A DNA stretch of 64,000 nt from Orobanche coerulescens (taxonomy: Eukaryota; Streptophyta; Magnoliopsida; Lamiales; Orobanchaceae), in assembly GCA_033398695.1 (NCBI GenBank), contig CM065815.1, positions 6,318,501-6,382,500 on the forward strand. The letters run 5' to 3'. Below are positions 13,401 through 21,462 of the stretch, in pieces; the stretch's first letter is position 1, and the number at the start of each line of letters is the position of its first letter. Position numbers and translations under genes: made by a program. The notes beneath the pieces are model-generated. The model did no database searches. It saw only the letters and a list, made by a program, of their open reading frames with translations, and had not been told where the DNA came from.

Positions 13401-14348
13401 ATTAAACTCGAAAAAGTTCGTGAGCCATATAACAAACCAAAATCAAACTCTAGAAAAAGCCCATGAAGCTCAATATATTCGATAAATTAATGCTCGAACT
13501 CAAACAAAAAACAAACTCAAACTCCCAAAAAAGCTCGCGAGCCATCAAAACATTCGATGCTCGTCATAATGATAAACAAACTAAATTCAAACTCTCCAAA
13601 GCTCGGTTCCGCTTGATTCTATTATAGCTCTATCCAATCATGAAAAACTTCAACCACGCACAGATATGATACACAAAAGAGGGAAAATGTTCTTAGAATG
13701 CAACTTCATTTTTCAGAAGGCAAAGCTGAATTTAACAAAACATTGAAAGAAAAAAAAAAGAAGGCAACTAAACATACCCAAATTGATCTGTCTCTTGGTT
13801 TTATGCCTTTGACACCTCTCAACAAGGGCTTTCCTTTCAGCATTAGTCAACGGCTCTCCCTGAACTCTCTCTCTCATCACTCTCCCCTTCTCCTCCAGTT
13901 CAGCATCAACTCCTAGGGAACCCACTTTCGGGTCGACGGCGGGGGCACAAACCCCTGTCCATTCCCGGTCCACACGACCCGGTCCGAAAGGCGAGTACTT
14001 AGGCCCCCTCAGCCCGATGGGCCGGACTCTTGGGCTGCTCTCCGTGTAGCTGAACCGGAAGTCGAATGGAAGGTCGGACCTGGTCGGCGGGTCGGACCTT
14101 TCGAGGGATGAAGGCGGGCGGTAAGCGGGCTTGGGTGGTTTTTGGGTTCGGGATTCGGGCCCCGGATGAGAATAGGTATTTCTATTGAGGGTTTGTGGTT
14201 GGAGAGAGGGAGGAGGTACGAAGGAGTATTCCGTCCGGAGTTTTGAGGACGAGGAGGAAGCGGTTGTCAAGAGACGGTGGCGTGCGGAGAGAATAGAAAT
14301 GATTGGAGGTGCTTTCCGGCGGGATAGACGGCTGACAAAGGTTGCCAT
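1259..14348 (-). CDS. CRS2-associated-factor-like splicing factor, two CRM domains, mitochondrial (5 exons)
   Basis: Group II intron splicing factor of the CRM-domain family, most like plant CRS2-associated factors of the mitochondrial type (mCSF1-like). Exons on the minus strand are 14348-13778, 5287-5160, 3935-3710, 3615-3488 and 1477-1259. They total 1272 nt and encode 423 residues. All four introns are GT-AG with matching phases (1, 0, 1, 0). The N-terminus is rich in Arg and Ser without acidic residues, a mitochondrial presequence type. Residues about 100-165 carry the CAF-specific block with [18 protein letters not shown] domain 1 is about 165-262 and includes [17 protein letters not shown] domain 2 is about 283-372, with [14 protein letters not shown] and [13 protein letters not shown]. 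The tail is acidic ([10 protein letters not shown]). No frame is broken, so the gene looks functional although introns 1 (8490 bp), 2 (1224 bp) and 4 (2010 bp) are full of transposons. The orthology is family knowledge; exon assignments are read from the sequence. Confidence 0.93.
1543..1765. repeat. Dispersed CTAATTACAAAA-type repeat, four copies
   Basis: Diverged copies of a roughly 200-bp sequence, sharing a core like CTAATTACAAAA followed by runs of CCCC and TTTCAAA, occur here and near 930-1115, 3226-3435 and 3990-4110. Three lie inside introns 2 and 4 of the splicing-factor gene. I could not define ends or target duplications. It is probably an old non-autonomous element family. Confidence 0.45.
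2343..2768. mobile_element. Tourist-like (PIF/Harbinger-type) MITE in intron 4
   Basis: 426 bp flanked by TTA on both sides (2340-2342 and 2769-2771). The left end is GGCCCTGTTCTCTTTG. The right end, reverse-complemented, reads GGGGGCGTTCTGTTTG, matching at 11 of 16 positions. Inner arms are T-rich and A-rich in mirror fashion. A 3-bp TTA duplication with GG-start TIRs is the Tourist pattern. Confidence 0.65.
3488..3615 (-). CDS. CAF-like gene, exon 4
   Basis: 128 nt from acceptor CTGCAG to donor GTAACG, encoding residues 309-351. It contains [16 protein letters not shown] and [20 protein letters not shown], the middle of CRM domain 2. It is separated from exon 3 by a 94-bp intron. Confidence 0.92.
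3710..3935 (-). CDS. CAF-like gene, exon 3
   Basis: 226 nt from acceptor TTCTAG to donor GTAAAA, encoding residues 234-308 plus one base. It starts [13 protein letters not shown], finishes CRM domain 1 ([10 protein letters not shown]), crosses the linker [20 protein letters not shown] and enters CRM domain 2 ([14 protein letters not shown]). Confidence 0.92.
4160..4989. mobile_element. AT-rich TIR element (MITE-like) in intron 2
   Basis: 830 bp flanked by TAA (4157-4159 and 4990-4992). The terminal inverted repeats are GGCTCTGTTCTTTTGGG and GACTCTGTTCTTTTGAG. Each end has subterminal CAGTTCA/TTCAATTCA repeats in mirror orientation. The centre (about 4260-4900) is almost pure A/T made of ATTATT and TATATA runs. 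It has no coding capacity. The TWA duplication again suggests PIF/Harbinger mobilisation. Confidence 0.65.
5160..5287 (-). CDS. CAF-like gene, exon 2
   Basis: 128 nt between acceptor CTATAG and donor GTAGTT. It encodes residues 191-233 ([20 protein letters not shown] onward to NICTQLE), the core of CRM domain 1. It lies just left of the long palindrome in intron 1. Confidence 0.9.
5408..5799. mobile_element. Near-perfect 392-bp palindrome (foldback/MITE) in intron 1
   Basis: Two arms of 195 bp (5408-5602 and 5605-5799) are reverse complements with very few mismatches around a 2-nt loop (CT). The tips read AGGGAGTG and CACTCCCT. Because of the symmetry both strands encode nearly the same 64-residue open frame, which is not a gene. 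In the host pre-mRNA this would fold into a long double-stranded hairpin. A clear target duplication is not visible (flanks TTC and AAG, or TCA/TAA if one trims the tips). Confidence 0.8.
5800..6946. other. Intron 1 spacer with degenerate repeats
   Basis: No gene. Clusters of GGGTC/GACCC words at about 5930-6170 recur at 8110-8145 and 12990-13060, so the copia element probably landed inside an older repeat of this type. From about 6455 there are repeated AGCGTAGCGC-like words. Ends of the older repeat could not be fixed. Confidence 0.4.
6956..8006. mobile_element. Mutator-like TIR element, Pack-MULE candidate
   Basis: About 1.05 kb flanked by a perfect 9-bp duplication GCAAAACGC (6947-6955 and 8007-8015), the size typical of Mutator transposition. 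The left end reads TGTTTTAAAATTCGTGACTC and the right end, reverse-complemented, TGTTTTAAAAAACGC then GACTCGTACGAG. Both ends are followed by GAGGCG-rich subterminal DNA. The interior (about 7480-7800) is less AT-rich and gene-like, with a TATA-like TTTATAAAAG at about 7500 and an AAACCCTAA box near 7597. No transposase is present. The interior may be a captured promoter and first exon, but I do not recognise the gene. Confidence 0.6.
8155..8583 (-). repeat. Element A 3' LTR
   Basis: 429 bp, TG...CA ends. It carries a TATA-like TATATTTATAG at about 8335 in the region shared with the other LTR. Confidence 0.9.
8584..8593 (-). other. Element A polypurine tract
   Basis: Minus strand TAAGGGGGAT directly abuts the 3' LTR. 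Confidence 0.8.
8800..12566 (-). pseudogene. Element A gag-pol, degenerate
   Basis: Copia order on the minus strand. Gag starts near 12530 ([20 protein letters not shown]). A zinc knuckle [14 protein letters not shown] lies at about 11655-11700. Integrase remnants span about 11160-10240. Reverse transcriptase includes [18 protein letters not shown] and [18 protein letters not shown] (9983-9606), a catalytic FVDD at about 9490-9510 and the C-terminal part plus RNase H (9459-8800, with [11 protein letters not shown]). At least five frame changes separate the pieces, so no full polyprotein can be made as the sequence stands. Confidence 0.85.
12555..12565 (-). other. Element A primer-binding site
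   Basis: Minus strand reads TGGTATCAGAG three bases inside the 5' LTR, complementary to the 3' end of plant initiator tRNA-Met. Confidence 0.85.
12569..12979 (-). repeat. Element A 5' LTR
   Basis: 411 bp, matching the 3' LTR apart from small deletions and substitutions, including loss of a short segment equivalent to about 8400-8430. Confidence 0.9.
12985..13777. other. Rest of intron 1
   Basis: No gene. Near 12990-13075 GACCC-rich words resume the repeat interrupted by element A. From about 13080 to 13620 runs of GCTCG/CGAGC and AAACTC words suggest an old hAT-like or other non-autonomous repeat, but no ends could be fixed. The first intron's donor lies at 13777. Confidence 0.4.
13778..14348 (-). 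CDS. CAF-like gene, exon 1
   Basis: The ATG is at 14348. The exon encodes residues 1-190 plus the first base of codon 191, ending QINLG at the donor GTATGT. It includes the presequence, the proline-rich linker, the [18 protein letters not shown] block and the start of CRM domain 1 ([15 protein letters not shown]). Reading on past the donor gives a lysine/phenylalanine-rich run that is intron. Confidence 0.92.
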
Positions 14349-14902
14349 TTCTTCTCATGGTAATGGAGCCACCGTATGTAGGGGTTTTAGATTTAAGGAG
14401 AGGGTTTTAGCATTTTTATTCACACTATAACTATAATTTAAATATATAAATATATAATTACGGATCATGATTCACATTTAAATTTCTTATTTTAGGATTA
14501 AAAATTCAGTCTCAACTTTTGTATGTTCAGAGTTTGTGTTCACATATTATCCTTATAATTTTTTATTTTATTGATTTTTGACAATTACAAAATACAGCCT
14601 TAAAACCATAAATAAATATAAATTTTGAAATTTAATTTACCTGCACTTCATGAAATGAACATATAATGATTTCATTACTAAATACATCTTACATTTTGAA
14701 ATTTTGTATATTATTGATAGATTTCATGATTTAATGACTTAGGGAGAGCTTTATGTAATAGAACATAGGGGTTTAAATCGGACAATACGGAACCGGATAT
14801 GGTCATATCCGTATTCGAATCCGGCAATCAGTAATGATATTCTAATCCTGATCCGGAAGTATACGGATATTTCTGTATCCACCACTTATTGGTTGTCCAG
14901 TT
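14349..14902 (-). promoter_or_regulatory. Upstream region of the CAF-like gene
   Basis: About 550 bp between the start codon and the LTR of element T. It is AT-rich. A TATAAA-type box cannot be singled out among several TATA-like words at 14440-14465. The host promoter is thus confined by a retrotransposon LTR 554 bp upstream of the ATG. Confidence 0.4.
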
Positions 14903-15960
14903 TGTTGTTACCCAAAATATTATCCGGAGATTATATGCTGGAATGGACGAGTAACAAACAAAATGCGAGAGCACATCCGTGGGGAAGTAAATAACACAAG
15001 ATTTGCAGGGGTTGTTAGTCCCAGGCTTGAATGCTCTCTCGAGATATTATTAATACGAATACTTGGGAGTACAAATATTAATGTTAGAGTACAATTACAA
15101 TGAGTGTAAAGACCCTAGTTATCTTAGCTCTTGAGTGCTGAAGATTGCCGGAAGAACCAGAGTTGATGCTCTCTGAGTTCTTGTAACAACGATGGAGTGC
15201 TGTGTTGACTGTGAGAAATCGACGGTTTCTCATTGTGTGAATTAGCTGAACTCTCGTATGGAAATAATTTCTGAACTTGTGAACCTCTTAAAATCTCAAC
15301 CTTGAACGAGCTGCGGAAGGTTTCCTATTTATAGGAGTGTAGGTAGCTGGGCGATCGCCTCTGCAGTATTATAATAAGCGGGCGATCGTCTTTAGCACAT
15401 GGGTTGGTCTCCTTAGAGTCCGCAGCAGTTGCTGGCAGCCGGATGCACGAACCAATCAGAAGACCACACACGTCCGGAGTCGCTGTCTTGGGAGGCTCCA
15501 CCTAGGACCTTTAGACGGGTCTGTCGGTAGGTGAGGCCGTCCTTGTCACTGACAACTGCTGATGGGCTGGAGTAAAGCCTGTTCTTGCGGCGCCTTGAGG
15601 TCCCACCTAAGACCTTTCGGCGGGTCTGTCGGTAGGACAGCTGTTGATGGGCTGGAGTCAAAGATCCTTATTCTGTGGCGCCATTCGCGGATCTGCACGT
15701 GGGTCCTTGCTCCGAGATCCAGTCCTCGTAGATATGACGGATGATGGCTTTATACGTGGCATAGGACGGTCGTCCTTGGTCGGGCACCAGAGTCGATCGC
15801 TAGGTGTCAAGAGGCGATCGCCCCGGACATCTATCGCTCGGTACCTGAACTTGGTCTGGACTCTTCGCTTGGCAAGTCTGCCTTGGATTATTTGATGCTA
15901 TCTTTAGTCGCTCGACCCTTATGCCGATCGCCGTCGAGGCGTATAAATCGCCGCACAACA
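14903..15960 (-). repeat. Element T 3' LTR (Tat-like Ty3-gypsy)
   Basis: 1058 bp with terminal inverted repeats TGTTG...CAACA, followed on the right by a purine tract on the minus strand. It contains a TATA box on the minus strand (TATAAATAGG, about 15324-15334) and, upstream of it in that sense, repeated CGATCG-type palindromes. Two diverged copies of a segment with GGTCTGTCGGTAGG lie at about 15495-15565 and 15600-15665. The partner LTR is outside the window, so the call rests on end structure and context. Confidence 0.6.
15351..15935 (-). promoter_or_regulatory. CGATCG palindrome cluster in T LTR
   Basis: GGCGATCGCC-like or CGATCG words occur at 15351, 15382, 15793, 15813 and 15924, all upstream of the T TATA box in the transcription sense. 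More copies (GACGATCGTC, GTCGATCGCT) follow at about 16060, 16107 and 16418, and again at about 20915-20975. Confidence 0.5.
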
Positions 15961-15973
15961 ATTGCCCCCCAGC
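15961..15973 (-). other. Element T polypurine tract
   Basis: Minus strand GCTGGGGGGCAAT abuts the LTR start TGTTG. This sets the orientation of T as minus, opposite to the gene that follows. Confidence 0.55.
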
Positions 15974-17107
15974 TCGCTCCGATGTTGGAGACGTGGGGTG
16001 AGTTGGTTCTACTGGCGATCACTTAACTTAGACGAGCGACTCAGCATTTTACGGAACAGACGATCGTCTCTCGAACGGACTGATTTTGAATTTGGACGAC
16101 CTGGTCGATCGCTGAAATGAGCGGGAAATGACAGCGGTTGTGGAGACGTGACCGGGGCACGTGTCGGGATCCTGTCGGGGGAGTCCGATGGTTTTGTTAG
16201 GCTGTCCTTTGGCGTGCCCTCGAAACGACGCGCATGCGGGATTCGAGGACAGCATTAAACGCGGCCTATCTGACGGTTGCACTTCGATCCTCGGGACTCC
16301 GCTTATTGCTCAGAAGCCCCCGCTCCTGCTTATAAAAAGGACTGGGGTTACAAGGTTAAAAACCTTATGCATTTCTGCCTGAGGAGAAGACATAGCCGAT
16401 TTCTCTTGAAGCTCTGTGTGACGATCGTCGTTCGACTCAGACCTTAGGTAAGAACAATAAACTCCTTCTCCCTCATTTCTCTTTGAATATGTCCAGAGGA
16501 AGACTAGATGTGTATGAGTCGGGTAGCACTTCTGCCGCCGGGGCTTTGACCGCCTGGGATGAACCTTCTGCGGAATTTCATGTGGACACTGCCGTCGAGG
16601 CCATCCGTGCCGGGATTGAGCCCGCGGAGATCGAGGAACTTTTTAATGAGGCTGACACGGCCAAGACGGTGGAGGTCGATCGGATCCGTTCACTGAAACG
16701 GGAGGAAGCGAATGCGACGGCGTACAGGGAGCGGGACAGCGCGCTTGGCAAAGCCTTCACAGATTTTGCCGAACTCATGGAGAGATTGGCCGGCCCACTC
16801 CCCAATTTTAACTTTAACGAATATTCGATCGCTCATCCTTATGAATTTGTAAGGAGGACGTTGTTCCGGGCTGCTCGCCGCTCTCCGTGGACCCTTGGCC
16901 AGATTGGGAGATCGGCGACCAGGAAGGATCTGGACCGTTGGAGGGCGAGGTTCCATGTTCCTTCTGATGTGAGCCTCCACGCGCCTGCCGAGAACGAGCG
17001 AGCCGATCAACCTCCCGAGGGCATGGTTCGCCGTAAATGAGGCGATAATGGAGGCTAGACTGCGATTCCCGCTGTCGTTCGCTGTCTCCTATCTGCTGAC
17101 CGCCTGG

Positions 17108-18957
17108 TGTAATATCCGGTATTTTTTCTTTCCCTTGTATTTTCATTTTTGGTATATTTCTCGGTCATAGTGACCCTCATGTATCTTTCAGTATGTCCTT
17201 CCTGTCAACTGTTGAATTGTATTCTCGTTATTGTTCGTTGTTTCAACTTTCCTCATATGAGTTCGACTTTGTTAGATCACCATTAATTTTTGGTGACTCC
17301 AAAAATTATAAATCTTTGCAATATTATAGATCATCGAGTTAGCTTTCCAATGGTTCAAACGGTGAGTCAATCGGAGTCCGGACGAGAGAGTTATGGTCGT
17401 TTGATTTTGGCGAGCACTTCCAGAGCCTTTCGGCCGATAGGGGTCGATAGACTCTCCGCGGCATTCGTATGGGTATCGGTTGGGCCTATCGGCCGATAGG
17501 CTGGCCGATATGTAAATTTCTTCACCTTCGGACTTCAGAGCCTTTCGGCCGATAAGGGGGTCGATAGACTCTCCACGGCATTCCGTATGGGTATCGGTTG
17601 GGCCTGTCGGCCGATAAATGGCCGATAGGTTCTTGTGTTACACTATAAATGTGTTGTTTTGAGCGTGAAGCTCATTTCCTTCCCCACTTTTCCATCGTCG
17701 CGAGAGAGAAGATATAGGGGAGAGTTCTTCATCCGGGTCGATTTTCATCATTTCTTTTCGGTTGTGAGGCTCGGATAATCAATCTAACGCGTGTTCTACG
17801 GATCTTAATACTTGAATCACTCAAGGTATTATCTCTTGAAACCCTACCTTTTTGGATAATTGGGGATTTTGGGGTTTTGTCCGATTCTTTCCGTTTTGTT
17901 GATGGATTCTTGATGAATATGATTAATCTTGTTGATATCATTAGTTTTCCTACGGATTCATGGTATATTTTCATAGTTTTGCGGAATCGAGAGGGTTTGG
18001 TTGTGGTCCGCCCTCGTTGTTATTTTTGTGCGAATATACATGAATCGTAGGCGGGTTTCCGGGTGTATTCCATTTTCGTAATCGTTTAGAAGTGGTTGTG
18101 ATTGTGCTATTCGAATCGTTAGGTTCATTTCCGCCGGTTCCTTGCGGTCGTGTTCAACTCTTCCGTTCCGTTCGTGTCATCGTCTATTTAATCGAGGCAA
18201 GTATCCTTATGAACTTAAAATCTTGACATAGTAGTTTTGTATGAGAAATTGTGTGTGTGTATGCTCACTACGGGTTAGACTCGACGGGGTCTCGGTAGGG
18301 TTCCACGAAGCTGTGGACCGCGAGCTTGCTTTTAACCACTGTGGGTTAGATCCGACGGGGTCTCGGCAGGGATCCACGAAGCTCTGGGTCCGCGGTTAAT
18401 TGTGGTGCATTTTTACAAATGTGGTTTGATCATTGGCATTTCCGGAAATGAGCGTTTTGGAAATTATGATTTCTTGTTGGCATGCATTACTATATGTGTA
18501 AGATGTAAAATGTTCATTTGGTTACTTGTACTAGCGTAATTGCTAACCCCTCTGGGGACCCGTTTTGGGGAAATTCGTTTTATGAATTTCAGTCGGGTTC
18601 ATCGAGGCAATGCGGCTGGACCGATTACGGATGATGGCCGTGCGTGATGATGGTGCACGAGTGATGTTTTAGAGTCCTTTACCTTTTTGTCTTTTGTGGT
18701 TTTGAACTAATAGTTGTACTCGAGTACTTAAGGGGTTCTTGTTCGTTTGGATTGTATTGTTGCTTATTATGTTGTGTTGGATGATGATGTTATATTAACC
18801 GGTTGAACCGGGTGGATTGTTCTGTTTTGCGTCTTTATGACGCGGTGTTATTTTATCGTTTCTGTGAGTCGTTGGGTATGATGCTGTTCAGCCTGGTGGG
18901 TCCCATATAGGGATTCACGGCGCTGTAATATACCTCGGATATCCTGGGGGTGTTACA
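17108..18957 (+). mobile_element. Solo LTR D (Tekay-type) inside the T antisense gene
   Basis: 1850 bp, TGTAATATCC...GGGTGTTACA, flanked by CCTGG on both sides (17103-17107 and 18958-18962). Parts match the LTRs of H and G when read in the plus sense, such as CAAACGGTGAGTCAATCGGA and GTCCGGACGA near 17360. No internal region remains, so it is a recombination product. A duplicated segment with TCGACGGGGTCTCGG lies at 18261-18330 and 18337-18395. Confidence 0.9.
17429..17649 (+). promoter_or_regulatory. GGCCGATA palindrome cluster and TATA box of solo LTR D
   Basis: Repeats of TTTCGGCCGATA and TCGGCCGATA at 17429-17628, including the perfect 16-bp palindrome CCTATCGGCCGATAGG at 17485-17500. 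A TATA box (CTATAAAT, 17643-17649) follows within 20 bp. This is the U3 promoter region of the LTR. Confidence 0.65.
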
Positions 18958-20765
18958 CCTGGAACGTGGCGCCGCTTCAATTGATGCCGAACGCGTGGTT
19001 GCAGATCATCTGCACCCTTACTCTGTTTGGTGGCCATCGGTTGTATCGTCTTCCTTCGCCATTGGAGATGAACCATCTCTTCAAACTGACGGTTCAAAAA
19101 GGTTCTGTCGGTGGCTACCATATCCAAGGTCGCTCAGGTAGGGTGGTTCTTGGAGTCCCAAATAAAGTGAGGGGTGATCCGTCAAAGTGGTTCTGGGTCA
19201 GCGGCGCTTGGAAGTCGGCAGCGAGCGACAACCCGACTGACGAGTTGGATATTCCCACCGGCTTTCGGGAGAGGAGTCCAAGTAAGGATTTTAGACTCTC
19301 CCTTTGTTCGGATACATTCTGAACTGATCTAATTTTGGCCTTCTTTTTGCAGGTGTCATTGTTCCGGCGGCGGACGACCTCGCTTTTGATTTCGCGATTG
19401 TCTGGGAGAAGATACGGAGTCTTCGTGACGATCGTATAGACGCACGCCAAATTAACAACGAAACCTGCTGGTTGGCTGCTCGGCTATTTCGCTACCCTCG
19501 CCATCTAAAGGTTCCAGGTACGAACTTTTGCGATCTTCTTTGATATGTCGATCGCCTTAACCGATGAGGATTACTAACTTTGTCGATTTTTTTCTTTTGC
19601 AGAAATTCGTTTCCCTTTTTCCCTGAGCCTCCTGCTGCAGACTAGCCGCTGATCTCTGTGCCTCCGATTTCCGTGATTCCTCCGGTGGAGGGGTCCACGT
19701 CATCTTCGGCGTTTCTTCAGTCCATGGCGACTGCTGAGGCCGAAACTTCGCGTGGCAGGCCGTTCTTCGTCCGTGACCCAGAGAAGGTCGAGAGGTAAGC
19801 CTGGTCGTTTTGCCAAGTTATGAAACTTGTGTAGGAAAAACACTTAACTCTTTTGTCATTTGTGCAGGGTTCGCCATTCCGACTCGAATTGCTCGCCGAT
19901 GGTGTTGGACTTCTTGTCGAGCAAAGCTCCTCGCGAGGTCAGCGATATTCCTTCCTACGTTGCTCGGGCTACCACTTCCCTCCCGAAGGCCTGGACGACC
20001 GATCTGGATGCGATCGCGCGCCGGCGATCTGCTGACGCGATGCAGGCTACTTTCGCGTTGGCCCTTCAAACGGCGACGATAGCAGCTCAAGCCGTGAGGG
20101 ATTACGAAGGGCGGCCGTCCACTGCCCGTCTCCATACGGACCTCGAAACCGCACGGACACAAAACAGTGAGTTTGCCGATCGGCTCGCGGCCATGGAGAA
20201 GAGTTCCGTGGAGGCGGCTAAGCAGGCGAAGCAGGATGTTGATCGGGCGCGGGCGGCGACTGACCGGATGCGGGACCAGATGAAGGAAGCCCACAGGTCG
20301 CACGCGGCCGCGCAGAAGGAGGCCGACCAGCTGAAGGTGATCGTAGCCCGACTGACTAGCGAGCTGGCGTCCTCGAAGGAAGAGGTGGCCGCCAAAACTG
20401 CCTTGCTCGAGGGCGTGAGCCAAACGGTTGAGGAGTTGAAGGAAAATCTGAAGGCAACTGAGGCCGATCCCTTCGCTAACGTGGAGTACGTCAGCGAATT
20501 CGCTTACTATATGGCTTATGCTGACGCGATCCGCGCCGCTAAGAAGGGGCAGCTCGAGGTCGGCCCTTTGGCTGAAAATTTCAAAGCCTATACGCTGGAG
20601 CATCATCTGCAGCCTGACTTCACCGTGCCGATCCTCGACCTTTCCGCGGATCTTGGGATCGACTTGGGCTGGTACCAGTTGCCGGACAACCTTGTCCATC
20701 CGGGTGCCTCGGAGGACGGGGATTCAGAGCCTGCTGCTGGTGATGGAACGGGCCCCGATCCTTGA

Positions 20766-21462
20766 ACTTTTCTGCTTTTTACTTGTAATTTTTTGTAGCT
20801 TTCGTTGTACTTTTGCCTTCGGGCGACCGTGTTTGTATTTTTATTCCAAGTGATGAAATAAAAGTTCGCTTCTCCGATTTCTTGCTTGCATGATTTTATA
20901 CAAGTATTTAAGGAACGATCGTTGTGTGTACATCTGAACAATGTCGATCGTCGTACGTGTATTTGAGTAGAGACGATCGTGATATACATAGATCCACAAT
21001 TCCCCCTTGTTTTTGTTTACTTAGTGAAAGTAAGAGGACGAAAATAAATCGTTTAGTGAGCGGTCTTCAATTTTGCAGATTCCTCGAGGAAGGCCGACCA
21101 TCCCGGCCTAGAGGAACCATGCACAATCGTAGCGACATTCCGTCTGATGGCCAACTTATCGCGACTCACTTAATTGTGAGGGTCCTCCGCAGGCTGCGCC
21201 CGCCTCGTATTTAAACGAAGGCGGGCAGTCTCGGTCTGGAGGAGTCCTTACACGGGGCGTCGTCAGATTAATCGACTCCACGACCGCGGCTTGTTAGCAC
21301 TTTTCTACCTCGGACCGTCATGTTAGATGTCGATCCTCGCGGTATACGTTGTGACGGGGGAAGGGACGCGTCGCTTTTGTCCGGATGCACCATGTTAGGT
21401 GATGGACCTTTGAGGGCGTGCGAACGTGTCCACAGATCCGTTTTGGAGGGCCCTTTGGCTAC
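20766..21462. other. Tail of element T up to the insertion of E
   Basis: No gene. AATAAA at about 20856 may be the polyadenylation signal of the antisense gene. CGATCG words recur at about 20915-20975. The sequence stops at 21462, where the LTR of E begins, and should resume beyond the right edge of the window. Confidence 0.5.

Larger units (their letters stand above)
16489..20765 (+). pseudogene. Spliced antisense gene of element T: putative gypsy-type transposon protein with coiled coil
   Basis: Runs opposite to T, as additional antisense ORFs of Tat-lineage retrotransposons do. Exon 1 begins at ATG 16489; a frameshift near 17025 is needed to reach FAVNEAIMEARLRFPLSFAV, and the exon is split by the solo LTR at 17108-18957. 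It resumes at 18963 (VAPLQLMPNAWLQII) and ends at 19281. Further GT-AG introns lie at 19282-19352, 19518-19602 and 19795-19867, with matching phases. Residues around LRFPLS...PNAW and KWFWVSGAW resemble the PF04195 putative gypsy-type transposon family. The last exon (19868-20765) is an Ala/Glu/Lys-rich coiled coil with many ARAATDRMRDQMKEA-type heptads. A second frameshift near 19650 is also needed. Function unknown; now disrupted. Confidence 0.7.

Noticed and set aside
20102..20395. Minus-strand ORFs under the coiled coil (also 19818-20699)
   Set aside because: Shadows of the plus-strand Ala/Glu-rich last exon of the T gene, which has a spliced context and heptads.
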